NCBI RefSeq assembly: GCF_000003815.2
Contig: NC_049987.1
Span: forward strand, 4,883,341 to 4,947,340
Direction: 5' to 3'
DNA: 64,000 nt
Origin: Branchiostoma floridae
Lineage: Eukaryota; Chordata; Leptocardii; Amphioxiformes; Branchiostomatidae
The notes below the pieces were generated by a model that saw only the letters and a program-made list of their open reading frames with translations, was not told the DNA's origin and searched no databases. The position numbers were made by a program, and so were the translations under genes. Below are positions 54,961 to 64,000 of this stretch, piece after piece. Numbering within the stretch: position 1 is the first letter of the stretch; the number at the start of each line of letters is the position of its first letter.

Positions 54961-55619
54961 CCATGTCTGTCAATCCACCGTCAAAGTCTTCATTTATACC
55001 TTATATAGCAAGTTGTTTTGTTTCTTTTTTGCTTTATTCCTATGATAAGACTTCTTGTATTTGTATATCTTCATAGATTTTACACATGTATGAAGTACAA
55101 TGTACGAAATGCGCATTTCAGCATCTTCTACTGTGTAGAAGTAGCTGCGATGTATTTTATTGTTCACTGACTGAACCAATAAACCAATCTTATATAAAAC
55201 ATAGCCCCCAGTAACGACCGACATCTGATCTACGTAGTACCTTTATGGACACAACAAAAAAGTAGTTACTTTCGTACAGTCGACTATAAACTATAAAATA
55301 GAGATACAAAACAAATCTTAGAGTTTCCCTAGCCAAAGGGTACAGGGCAACAAACTTGAATTTATGATTTTGATATACAGTCAGGTGGGGCTAAACGTGA
55401 ATTTCATTATCCCTTCTCAAGCCACACGTGCACTGACCTTAATTTATTTATGACATCCTCTGGAGACCCCAAAACTAATGTGCGAGGGCGAAAAAAAGAT
55501 ACAGTACCAAATAAAGATACTATACTAATATTAAGGCACAAACTAAACCTTCAGACCACTCTTTCCCATGCTTGATTTGTCTTATGTTCACCTCCAGTAA
55601 GACTGTAAGAAACAATCGT

Positions 55620-55800
55620 CGCCATTACAATAATATCGCCATTATTGAGAGTGAAGATTCAGAGGAGGGCAAGGGTGCTTTGGCCCCATGGCCTGTATGA
55701 GCCCCTTACTTGGGGAGCAAATCCTCTGGCAAGCATAAAATTCTGATCGACGAGGGATGCTATTGGGTGACATGTGGCTACATTTTTTTTGCTGAAAAAA
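55620..55800 (-). repeat. R1 repeat fragment
   Basis: The reverse complement contains TGACC/TCACCxAATAGCATCCCT, GTCGATCAGAATTTTATGCT and GCCAGAGGATTTGC. It matches the R1 interior at about 310-400 and 26300-26390. Confidence 0.55.
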
Positions 55801-58089
55801 ATCAATGCGCGCATAACAAAGAAACATTTTCTGTATTCACATATGTTACGCATATACTCCACCAGGACAATCTGTTTTTAGCTAACTTTGTAGGACAAGT
55901 TAATCAGTTTTAGCACGATCATACTTTTAATATGTATAGTTTTAACCTTTGCCTTTTAGACATTGTGCTCGTATTATTGTACTCGTATCTGCCTTTTAGA
56001 CATTGTAATCATATATTTATTCATTATGATATTCATGCTACACGTCTTATCTGTATCTTTTATGTTACTATGTTTCTGAGATTAGCAATTATGTAACTTT
56101 ACACAATGTAAACGAGCCTGATAATTCGGCTTTCGAGCCGCAAGTTGGCTGTGAAGCAAATAAACCATTCTCTCATGTTAGCATCGTGAGAAATGTCAAA
56201 TCTATAGATATAGTCAAATCTGCTTGTTGTTTCGAGTCTTTTGAAATCTGTTTTCTAAACATACAAATAATGTGAATGATTAATTACGTAAAAGATTATA
56301 CAGAGAAATCTATATATGGACGTATGTAGCTAAAGCTTTGTGGTTCCGCTATGACTTGGTACAAAATTCTTACTCAGAAACGGTACATGTACAGAAACAA
56401 CACTAGACTGTATTTCAATACACATGGTTTATTGAGTATGTTGGCCCAACGCAGAATTACTTACATGATACACAGATAGAAAATGTTTTTATATGGTTTT
56501 ACCGAGAATCAATACATGTCATAGTGCTGTGCGATATTTTGTCATAATACCAGGTAAAGAAGTAGAGAGTACAAGCCAGTTAATTGCACAACGGATAACC
56601 GCATACTTCTGTTAATTGCACGGAATCCAAAAATCACAATCCGGTGCGGTTCAGTTGGATAACTCCGCATAATTGCACCATCTGGGTAATTGCACGAAAT
56701 ACACTGGCAAATGAAACGGCTTCTACCGTACAGGAAAACCTCGGTTAAAATGATAACATTGATATGAAATCCAAACAGCAGAAAAATCTTACAATACAAG
56801 AGTATTTCCCACATTAATAATGCGAAGAAAACATCTACATCTACTGTACAAATCTACGTCATCATACATTTACATACGCTTACAGGTCCCGAGAAGTCAA
56901 AAGCCAATACCGATAAGTCACGAGAATTGGGAACATCCTAATAGTATACATTTATGACCTAACATATGGACCAATCACTATTAGACTTGAACTGTCTGTT
57001 ACAATGGTTTCAGAGGTATGATGACTGGTTTCTATAGTGACAGAGAATACTGAGCTCCTATTGGATGGGCTTTGATAGTGGGTAAGAATCCTGAGCACAT
57101 ACTGGTAACTCTATGGAATGGTTTTCTCGAGTTAGAAGTGTGCATGGCCACCAGCCCCGGAGAGGAGATATGCGCCGCCAGGAGACTAAAAGCCTGTTGA
57201 GTCAGCATAACATGTTGTGCTGCCCTTACGGCTGATTAATCAGCCTACGGCTGATTAAAAGGCTATGGGACGAACGAACGAACGAATGACCACCAGCTAC
57301 CAATGACACGAGTCATAAGCCGACAGCAAGTGATTGTGTAACACAGTCTAAGAGGTATTCCGTAGCTTCTTTTTTTTTTCCATACTCTGGAAGCAGAGGT
57401 TCGGCTCCGGCTATTTTGGACGTGTTTTTATGAGTTTTGTCGGGCTTTCTATTTTGTGCCGTTTTCTTTATGTCCGCCAGACAAACCTATGGGATTGTAA
57501 ATAAATCTATGGAATTCTATGAAAAAAATGTGACAAAACTCCCCAGGGTAAATGATTTTGCCTGTTTGTTTTTTTGTTTTTGTTTTTTAAATAGCCGTAG
57601 CCAAACTTCTGCTTGGAGAGAACTTTTTCAGTCGGATTCTCAGTTCAGCCACTGGACATAATCCAGGCCTCATGGCGAACACGCGCGCCTATATCCATGT
57701 CTTTGAGCGCCCAATTTGATATGATACAATGTTCGCGGATGCATGATTGTACTCTTTAATTATGATATCGTTTAACCTCCTCATTACTTCACACAGTAAC
57801 ACCAGAGTCCCCTACCTCCTGTTGTGACCGACAAACGACTCTAGACCCTGACCTTCTTAGTAATGTTAAGACGGAGTTTTTTCTCCAGCGTACTGTCTAC
57901 TACAAACTACAAAATAGAGATACACAACAAATCTTAGAGTTCCACTGGCAAATGATATAGGGCAACAACTTTGATTCTGACAAACTCCTATTGGATGGAT
58001 TTTCATAATCATTAGTAATTCTAGGAAAAGCAAGTAGAGTTTAAAGTGTTCGGCCACAAGTTCTCGGGGAGAGGGCTCAAGAAGGCTAG

Positions 58090-58278
58090 CGTCACATTTC
58101 CATACCGGGACCCGGCCGGGCTGTTTGTGGAAACAAAAAATAGAAATGCATACGTAAAAATATATCAAAATAGTGCCCACGACCATTCTCTTTACGTCTT
58201 GTGTAGTTTGTTGTCTTTTACATCATACTTTTCGCTCCCGAAAGTTGACCGGCCTGGCCCCGGTTTGGAAATGTGACG
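58090..58278. mobile_element. MITE family M5, copy
   Basis: The ends are CGTCACATTTCCATACCGGG and, inverted, CGTCACATTTCCAAACCGGG. The internal motif GGGCTGTTTGTGGAAACAAA is shared with the copy at 63132 and the fragment at 50215. Confidence 0.85.
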
Positions 58279-59378
58279 TTGTCAGTAATAGAGGTTTCTA
58301 AACCGGATTCTCAGTTCAGCCTCTGGACGTAATTCTGGCCTCACGGCGAACACACGCGCCCCTTCATGACATCGGGCGCCCAATTTAATATAATACAATG
58401 TTCGCCCATGCATGATTGTTACAGTACTCCTTGATCATCGCATCGGTCTTTGACCTCCTATCCTCACTACTTCACACAGTAACAACAGAGCGCCCCCAAA
58501 TGTAGCGACCGACATCTGATCTATACGTATAACCTTTATTGACACAACAAAAAGTACAGTCGACTATAAACTACAAACTAAAGATACAAAACATATCTTA
58601 GAGTTCCACTAGCCAAATTGAAAAAGGTCGTCACAGTAACACACCAGCCTCTCAGAGACTGTGTCCTACATGTCATGAAAAATCGAAGATAAATTCCACT
58701 TTATAATGACCTGTCCTGCATACAGTAAACAGGTAGATGTACTGTTACAGAATATTAGAACTAGAACACGCTTTTCCCTTTCGGGAACGCAGACCGATAT
58801 TTTCCATGTACTGCTTGCTAACAAGTTGCACTCCAATATCCGCATACGTAGGTCAATATATTTGTGCATTATTCCAAATGCGAGACCAGATCACCCATAA
58901 ATAAATGTGCTGTAATCTTTATAATGTTATTGATGAAATTTTGTTGCACTGAGACTCTATTTGTGTGTAGTTAAGCATCTGTATGTAATGTTGCCATACG
59001 TTGTATCCTGTACAATTGTCGAGTAATAAGGTTCATTCAAAGTTCATTCAAAAGGTATAGGGCAACAAACTTTGATACAGTCAGGTTGAGATAAACGTGA
59101 GTGTCATTCCCCTTTCTAAGGCCACACGTGCAATGACTTCATTTTATAGATGAAATCCTCCAAACCGTAGCGCGAGGGCGAAGGGTGTAGGGCAACAAAC
59201 TTTAATTTGTAACTTTGATACAGTCAGATGGGGCAAAACGTGTCACCTTCTGATATTTAATACAGTCAGGTGGGGCTAAATATGAGTGTCATCCTTTCTT
59301 ATATTTATTACAGTCATGCGGGGCTAACGTGAGTGTCATCTCTTCTAATATTGAATAAAGCAACCTTTTATATTATCT

Positions 59379-59717
59379 TAAAGCTAAGGGCACAACCCAC
59401 CATACGTGCAATTTCTCCGTACGTTTTTTTGGGAGGCCACGTATTTATAATTATGAAAACGTTCAGGCTGTACAGGGCAGGAGCGTCGCCTGTACTGGCA
59501 CGTACGGGGGGTGAATCCGAAGCCCGATGGCACACAAAGTTTTGCCTGCACGTAACGTTGTACGGCGTGTCTGTGTGCTCCAAAATTCATCGGATTCCCT
59601 ACGAGTTCGTACGGAGGCGGTACTTACCACTTACGGATCCCAAAAGATTGCCCGTGTTTTGGCACTTAGACAGCACGTAGTATTTGCAAGTATGGCGGGT
59701 TGTTCTCTTAGCTTTAG
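59379..59717. mobile_element. Palindromic MITE family M6
   Basis: The ends are TAAAGCTAAGGGCACAACCC, then ACCATACGTGCAA. Inverted from the right they are TAAAGCTAAGAGAACAACCC, then GCCATACTTGCAA. Length about 339 bp. It is absent from the paralogous segment near 56180. Confidence 0.8.
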
Positions 59718-60379
59718 CACTGTGAGAAATGTCAAATCTATTTATTTATTCATACATGTACAGTCAAATCTGCTTGTTGTATCGAGTCTCTTGAAATCTG
59801 TTGTATTTCAAAGGAGAAAGAATTGTGAATAAGTTATTACGTACAGTAAGAGATCATATTCAGAGCAATCTCTATTCGGACGTCGGTTAGCTAAAATCGT
59901 GCAGTTCCGCACTGACTTTGAACAATATTCCTACTCACGAACGGTACGGAAACAACAAGGGACTGTACGTATCCCAATATCAACTGCAATGCTTTAAGGT
60001 TTTCAAGATCTTTCAATAGGTATCTATTAAAGACAAGCATAGCGGATACATTAAGCCTTCTTGTACATGACATATGCACATGTATAGACATATACACTGT
60101 TTTTTTACAATTGATACATGATCAAGTATTATGCAATTTTTTCATTATGCATAGTACTAACATAGCACGAAACCTCTGTTATATAACGCTTATGCACAAA
60201 TGATAACACTTATATGAAATCTATACAGCAGGAAATGCTGACTGTATATATAACAACGTTTAACAGATTATAATGTTATGAAGATATCTACAGCTACCTT
60301 TCCAATCCACATCCTTAATTGTACATTAACATTAATGTTGTTGAGGTCAGGCATCGAGAAGCTTTGTAGTCAACACCTC

Positions 60380-60601
60380 TAATGGCGCATACGCCACATA
60401 GGTCGTACGATCGTCGTACGATCGCTAACTTCGGGCATTTTGGAGAACAAAAATGTACGTCTCCTACAAAGTTGAACCGTCTTGGTACACAAAATTCTGC
60501 TTTGTATCCATGTCGGTGTTTGGGTCTGTCGCAGCCTGCTTGAAAATCCTATGGCATCACAATCGTAAGACGATCGCACGACCTATGTGACCGCGCCCTT
60601 A
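60380..60601. mobile_element. Palindromic MITE family M7 with empty site
   Basis: The ends are TAATGGCGCATACGCCACAT, then AGGTCGTACGATCG. Inverted from the right they are TAAGGGCGCGGTCACATAGG, then TCGTGCGATCG. Length 222 bp. The paralogous copy near 56905-56925 continues without it, which supports insertion after the duplication. Confidence 0.8.
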
Positions 60602-61387
60602 AGTCAGGAGAACTGGGGACATCCTAACCTACATGTGCTAACATGGACAAATCACTAACAGACCTAGAACTGTATGTTACAATGCTTTTAGAGTTATGAT
60701 GACTGGTGTATATAGTGACAGAGAATACTAAGCTCCTATGGGATGTATTTTCACAATGATCGGTAACTCCAGGAAAGGGAATGGTTGGAGATGTACGTAG
60801 CCTTACTAAAATTGCGCTCCTAGGGACCGGTCTTACAGTTGCCATGACCTACGGGTCATTAACCCCAGCCAGTGAGAGATTGTGTAAACACAGGCCAGAG
60901 ATGTACGGCCACAAGTTCACTTCATGGATCTTTCTGGTTTTTGCGGCCATCTTGATTTGGGGTCATGGAAATGGCGCACTCTGATTGGCTGAAGAAAGGT
61001 TTCTATATAAAGCTACCTTCTCCACTGTCAGGTGGGAGGCGCAATAAGTCCCCAACAGCGAGAGGTTGTGTAACACGATTAAAAGGTATCCATAGATGGT
61101 CTTATTCCGTCGGGATCGGGAAACTAAAATGTAGGCCAGTGGTAGCCTCCTCTGTAGCTTTTCACAAGTGTTGGCGTTATGTTGTTGGGGGAGGGAGTGA
61201 GATAATTCGCGATTTTCAACATATGTACCACGTTCTTAGACTAGCGGGTACATAGAGGACCTTCATGGCCTACGAACCTGGCCCATATTTTGAAATTCGC
61301 GAATCAGCCCCCCTCTCCACACACCCCACACCCCAAAAAATACCCGCCAGCGCCAGGCCACGAAGGAGAGTAAGGGCGCGGAGCGAT

Positions 61388-61504
61388 CTATCCCGATACT
61401 GTGAACAGGTCGTCTGCCTCCCAGGCCAGGGACACGTAGGACCACTTCCGACCGGATCCAGGACAACCTTTCTCTGATGTCTCCATGTCGTCAACATCAG
61501 TCTC
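61388..61504 (-). CDS. Tyrosine kinase gene, last exon (C-terminal tail)
   Basis: The acceptor is GTTTTCTGTTGTAG, phase 0. The exon encodes ETDVDDMETSEKGCPGSGRK, WSYVSLAWEADDLFTVSG and TAG at 61390-61388. It continues the acidic tail from the preceding exon (DDVSDTAEDKDQ). WSYVSLAW contains a tyrosine that could be a phosphorylation or docking site, by inference. No AATAAA is evident within several hundred bases downstream. The opposite-strand open frame here is a shadow. Confidence 0.7.
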   Translation of the reverse strand, partial: ETDVDDMETSEKGCPGSGRKWSYVSLAWEADDLFTVSG

Positions 61505-62103
61505 CTACAACAGAAAACACGCAAAGTTTAAAGTGCCTATGTCACCTACATTCAACATTCCTTGATTTACATTCAACCATAACAGTCCAAGTGCAAGGAA
61601 GCGTTTCTTTTATAAACGCGGTTAATCCGACCAGACGACGCAAAATCACATTAAAATCGTCGACTTTACAACACCTGCTTACGTACCAAATATCATTACA
61701 ATCCATCCAGAGATTCTTATGATGGTCAACTGGATATGCAATATGCACAAAATCACAAAAATGACACTGCCGATTCACAGTAACCAGCTTGGAGGCCCAA
61801 ATTTACACCGCTTCACATTTATGTCGACACCTATCTTCAGTATCTAAAATCAGCACCAACACAACACGTCCAGGACCAAAGATATGTACAACAAATTGCT
61901 ACCGCTGCAGTACAAAGGTCAACCTCCAGGAGATCTAAAAGCTAAAGCGACTTTCTCCATTGGGCTCACCCCACCTTTTAAAAACCATCGCAATCCGTCC
62001 AGCGGTTCTAGAGATATATCCCAATTCATAACCCTGAGTAAAAACAGTACCTCCATCTTCAGTACCTCCATCTTCGTTGAGGTAAAAAAACTAACGTCCC
62101 TAC

Positions 62104-62290
62104 CTGATCTTTGTCTTCTGCAGTGTCGCTGACGTCATCGATGTCGTCACTGTTGATGGAGACCTTCATCCCCGCCACGTCCCTGTAGTCAGACTTGTCC
62201 TGTAGGGCCTGGTCACACTCGTTAAACAGCTCCGTGAAGCCTGGCCGGCTGGTCGGCTCCCATTCCCAGCACCGGCACATCAACTCGTAC
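62104..62290 (-). CDS. Tyrosine kinase gene, exon with subdomain XI (functional copy 5)
   Basis: The acceptor is CTATGGTACTGCAG and the donor CAG/GTAGGG at 62103. It encodes YELMCRCWEWEPTSRPGFTE, LFNECDQALQDKSDYRDVAG, MKVSINSDDIDDVSDTAEDK, DQ. C-W-x-x-x-P-x-x-R-P-x-F is subdomain XI of tyrosine kinases, whose conserved arginine stabilises the large lobe. Phase 2 in and phase 0 out match exons 63550-63448 and 61504-61388. It is the only one of five tandem copies that continues into the acidic tail. The intron down to 61504 contains R1-like repeat fragments. Confidence 0.75.
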
Positions 62291-62327
62291 CTGCAGTACC
62301 ATAGAAAGTCGTTAGGGGGCCCATGAT

Positions 62328-62424
62328 CTACCCATGAGGCTTGTCCTGTATACGCAAGGCCTGGTCACACTCGTTAATCAGCTCCGTGAAGCCTGGCCGG
62401 GCGGTAGGCTTCCACTCCCAGTAC
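62328..62424 (-). pseudogene. Tyrosine kinase subdomain XI exon, copy 4 (internal deletion)
   Basis: The acceptor is CTATGGTATTGCAG. It reads YWEWKPTARPGFTELINECD then QALRIQDKPHG and stop. An in-frame deletion removed the residues matching ELMCRC, so the helix leading to the C-W motif is lost. Probably not functional in a kinase. Confidence 0.6.
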
Positions 62425-62461
62425 CTGCAATACCATAGAAAGTCGTTAGGGGGCCCATGAT

Positions 62462-62578
62462 CTACCCATGAGACTTGTGTTGTATACGTAGGTCCTGGTC
62501 ACACTCGTTCTAAACAGCTCCGTGAAGCCTGGCCGGGCGGTCGGCTCCCACTCCCAGCACCGGCACATCAACTCGTAC
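62462..62578 (-). pseudogene. Tyrosine kinase subdomain XI exon, copy 3 (frameshifted)
   Basis: The acceptor is CTATGGTACTGCAG. It reads YELMCRCWEWEPTARPGFTE then LF. A two-base insertion (TTTAGAACGAG instead of TTTAACGAG) then shifts the frame. Confidence 0.65.
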
Positions 62579-62615
62579 CTGCAGTACCATAGAAAGTCGT
62601 TAGGGGGCCCATGAT

Positions 62616-62724
62616 CTACCCAAGAGACTTGTCCTGCAGGGCCTGGTCACACTCGTTAAACAGCTCCGTGAAGCCTGGCCGGCTGGTCGGCTCCCACTCC
62701 CAGCACCGGCACATCAACTCGTAC
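62616..62724 (-). CDS. Tyrosine kinase subdomain XI exon, copy 2 (alternative end?)
   Basis: The acceptor is CTATGGTATTGCAG. It reads YELMCRCWEWEPTSRPGFTE, LFNECDQALQDKSLG, then TAG at 62618-62616. It is intact to the stop and identical to copy 5 over the subdomain XI core. If spliced to the exon at 63448 it would give a kinase lacking the acidic tail. It could equally be a non-functional duplicate. Confidence 0.5.
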
Positions 62725-62761
62725 CTGCAATACCATAGAAAGTCGTTAGGGGGCCCATGAT

Positions 62762-62876
62762 CTACCTATGAGACTTGTCTTGTATACGTAGGGCCTGGTC
62801 ACACTCGTTAAGCAGCTCCGTGAAGCCTGGTCGGCTGGTCGGCTCCCACTCCCAGCACCGGCACATCAACTCGTAC
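62762..62876 (-). CDS. Tyrosine kinase subdomain XI exon, copy 1 (alternative end?)
   Basis: The acceptor here differs from the other copies (GTTCCACCTGACAG). It reads YELMCRCWEWEPTSRPGFTE, LLNECDQALRIQDKSHR, then TAG at 62764-62762. It is the first copy met after the exon ending at 63448 and is fully open. A donor-like GTATAC occurs within it (CTAC/GTATAC). Either it terminates a short isoform or it is skipped in favour of copy 5. Confidence 0.5.
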
Positions 62877-63131
62877 CTGTCAGGTGGAACATTGTTGTTG
62901 TTGTTTACCTTATTGTGCCTAGTGCCTAGCAGCCAGTTTCCCTGCAGTTTCTGTAGCAGGGTATGTTTTTTACAGGCAGAGATTGCATTTCCCCTTAAAC
63001 GTAGCTGAGTCACCTACTCGAACACGGGACCCCCATTTTACAATACTTCCGAAAGACACTGGTGCAGCTCCAACCGAGATGCCCTTCCCAGGATTTGAAT
63101 CGGGGTCTTCCAGTTCCCAACTAAGGCTAAA

Positions 63132-63310
63132 GTCACATTTCCAAGCCGGGCTGTTTGTGGAAAACGAAAAATAGAAATGTATATGTAAAAAAAATTCACA
63201 AGTAATGCCCAGGACTATTCTCTTTACGTCTTGTGTAGTTTGGTGTCTTTTATATCATACTTTCATTCCCAGAATTTGTCCGACCTGGTCCCGGTTTGGA
63301 AATAATGACG
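63132..63310. mobile_element. MITE family M5, copy (intronic)
   Basis: The ends are GTCACATTTCCAAGCCGGGC and, inverted, CGTCATTATTTCCAAACCGG. It shares GGCTGTTTGTGGAAAACGAA with the copy at 58090. It lies in the kinase intron between 63448 and 62876. A dispersed motif (CGAACACGGGACCCCCATTT) precedes it at about 63015. Confidence 0.75.
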
Positions 63311-63447
63311 TATGCCTAATTGGAACAAAAAGCTCAACTGTGAGGCTGCTACTATACAGATGAAAAATACCTTTGATTTATTCACTGACATCCATAGCAT
63401 TAATGTCAACGTCTATTCTTGATTCGTAAATAAGTAAAGAGCATTAC

Positions 63448-63550
63448 AGGCGGTTGGAGCATCCCTCGGGCTGCGCCATGCGGTATCCGGAGGACAGGCG
63501 GCTCACCAGCGCGACAGTGCTGTTCGGTATGTCAGGGTAGGGGTCCTCTC
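63448..63550 (-). CDS. Tyrosine kinase gene, exon with subdomain X
   Basis: The acceptor is AATACTATTGCCTGCCCCAG-like and the donor CCT/GTAATG at 63447. It encodes (G)EDPYPDIPNSTVALVSRLSS, GYRMAQPEGCSNR and two bases of Leu. G-x-x-P-Y-P-x-I-x-N and G-Y-R-M-x-x-P-x-x-C are standard for the region between subdomains IX and XI in receptor-type tyrosine kinases. Phases match exons 63811-63771 (1) and the subdomain XI exons (2). Confidence 0.8.
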
Positions 63551-63770
63551 CTGGGGCAGGCAATAATACTCATATCTCCGTGAAATATTCTGATTATGCA
63601 AATTCACACCAGCATAATCTACGCTTGGTTATGTATACTTTTAACTAACTTACACATGTCACAATGTTGACATTCCAATCATTTACTTTATCACTTAAAA
63701 CAACTATGGCACTTTTCTTATTGATCATGCAAATTAAACGCATTTGCATAATTGAAACAAGCCTGCTTAC

Positions 63771-63811
63771 CTAGTGTAGCCACTTCATACAATAGAATCC
63801 CAAAACTCCAC
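63771..63811 (-). CDS. Tyrosine kinase gene, exon with subdomain IX
   Basis: The acceptor is ATGTTTTACAG and the donor CTAG/GTAAGC at 63770. The 41-nt exon encodes WSFGILLYEVATL in phase 1, continuing to G-E-D-P-Y-P in the next exon. W-S-F/Y-G-I/V-L-L-x-E is the subdomain IX signature. The aspartate that precedes it (S-D-V-W) and the rest of the kinase lie beyond the right edge. Which receptor family this belongs to cannot be decided from these exons. Confidence 0.8.
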
Positions 63812-63955
63812 CTGTAAAACATAAACAATATTTAACAAGAGTCCATAGGACACAAACCTCCGTCGTGCACGAATATTAATTTCCTTAAAATTTGTTTCCA
63901 TTTATGTCTAGATAAAACACTGGGCAGCAATCGAGGCAAACCTCTGCTTAGAGAG

Positions 63956-64000
63956 TACTGTAAATGCAGAAGCTTTCGCGGTGGTTAAATGTTCGCGGTT
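63956..64000 (+). mobile_element. MITE family M1, copy 4 (cut by window edge)
   Basis: TACTGTAAATGCAGAAGCTT followed by TCGCGGTGG and TTCGCGG matches the left end of copy 1. It continues beyond the window. Confidence 0.75.

Larger units (their letters stand above)
54616..59230 (+). repeat. Triplicated non-coding block
   Basis: CGGATTCTCAGTTCAGCC, CGAACACGCGCGCC and AATGTTCGCCCATGCATGAT recur at about 54617-54745, 57632-57755 and 58304-58415. GCGACCGACATCTGATCTA and TACAGTCGACTATAAACTA recur at about 55215-55330, 57825-57950 (partly) and 58505-58620. The downstream piece (AGTCAGGTGGGGCTAAACGT) recurs at about 55380 and three times at 59080-59330. No gene is supported within it. 55940-56170 ends like a LINE 3' UTR (GCAAATAAACC). 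Confidence 0.7.
55990..61080 (+). repeat. Segmental duplication pair
   Basis: 56190-56420 (GTCAAATCTGCTTGTTGTTTCGAGTC...ACGGTACATGTACAGAAACA) matches 59730-59980. 56890-57120 (GGGAACATCCTAATAG...GAGAATACTGAGCTCCTAT) matches 60605-60790. 57330-57365 (GATTGTGTAACACAGTC) matches 61062-61095. The second copy contains the MITEs at 59379 and 60380, which the first lacks. At 60983-61010 ATTGG and TATATAAAG resemble CCAAT and TATA boxes, but no transcript unit follows. Confidence 0.7.

Noticed and set aside
60781-60984. 67-codon plus-strand frame with two hydrophobic stretches
   Set aside because: It lies in duplicated spacer DNA, the paralogous segment near 57.1 kb does not keep it, and there are no splice or polyadenylation signals.
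61265-61477. Plus-strand frame of 70 codons opposite the last kinase exon
   Set aside because: It is the shadow of the minus-strand exon, whose acceptor, phase and stop agree with the upstream kinase exons.
1-64000. tRNA or rRNA genes
   Set aside because: I scanned for A/B-box patterns and conserved rRNA stretches by eye and saw none. A tRNA scanner would be decisive.

Overview
The window looks like animal (metazoan) nuclear DNA. It has intron-rich genes with GT-AG splice sites, animal-type protein families (a tyrosine kinase, secreted proteins with signal peptides) and dense debris of transposons: LINE ends, Penelope-like and hammerhead-like repeats, hAT, mariner and CACTA-like elements, and palindromic MITEs. 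The repeat families and the gene style recall lancelets (Branchiostoma). That is recognition, not proof.

Layout. 1-16 kb is mainly repeat-derived: modular repeat R1, LINE 3' ends, MITEs and local duplications, with two small candidate exons near 10.1 and 11.2 kb. At 16.64-17.19 kb a compact two-exon plus-strand gene encodes an 86-residue secreted peptide precursor. 17.3-26.1 kb holds a possible minus-strand terminal exon, LINE, hAT and mariner fossils, and scraps of a plus-strand gene whose coiled-coil part has in-frame stops and runs into a transposon. 26.1-29.7 kb is an inverted pair of R1 elements.

The centrepiece is a minus-strand gene from 54,505 down to 30,894 with seven coding exons whose splice phases all agree. 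A signal-peptide exon and two short acidic exons lead to one exon of about 12.25 kb, then three short exons. The giant exon carries a cysteine-free, glutamine-rich 240-residue (720-bp) unit, present 14 times and nearly identical each time. Each unit is built from four diverged helical modules, and the same modules recur, degenerate, on both sides of the array. After correction of the few indels that break the 720-bp register, the reading frame is open throughout, about 4,400 residues. I do not recognise the family. A secreted helical structural or adhesive protein is the likeliest role, by inference. Its introns hold MITEs, hammerhead-like motifs, a 20-bp satellite and a CACTA-like insertion.

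54.6-61.1 kb is a mosaic of duplicated non-coding blocks. 61.4-63.8 kb, on the minus strand, holds the 3' end of a tyrosine kinase gene: subdomain IX onward and an acidic tail. The exon encoding subdomain XI is present five times in tandem, and the extra copies could give alternative C-termini. The rest of that gene lies beyond the right edge. I see no rRNA, tRNA or CRISPR array.
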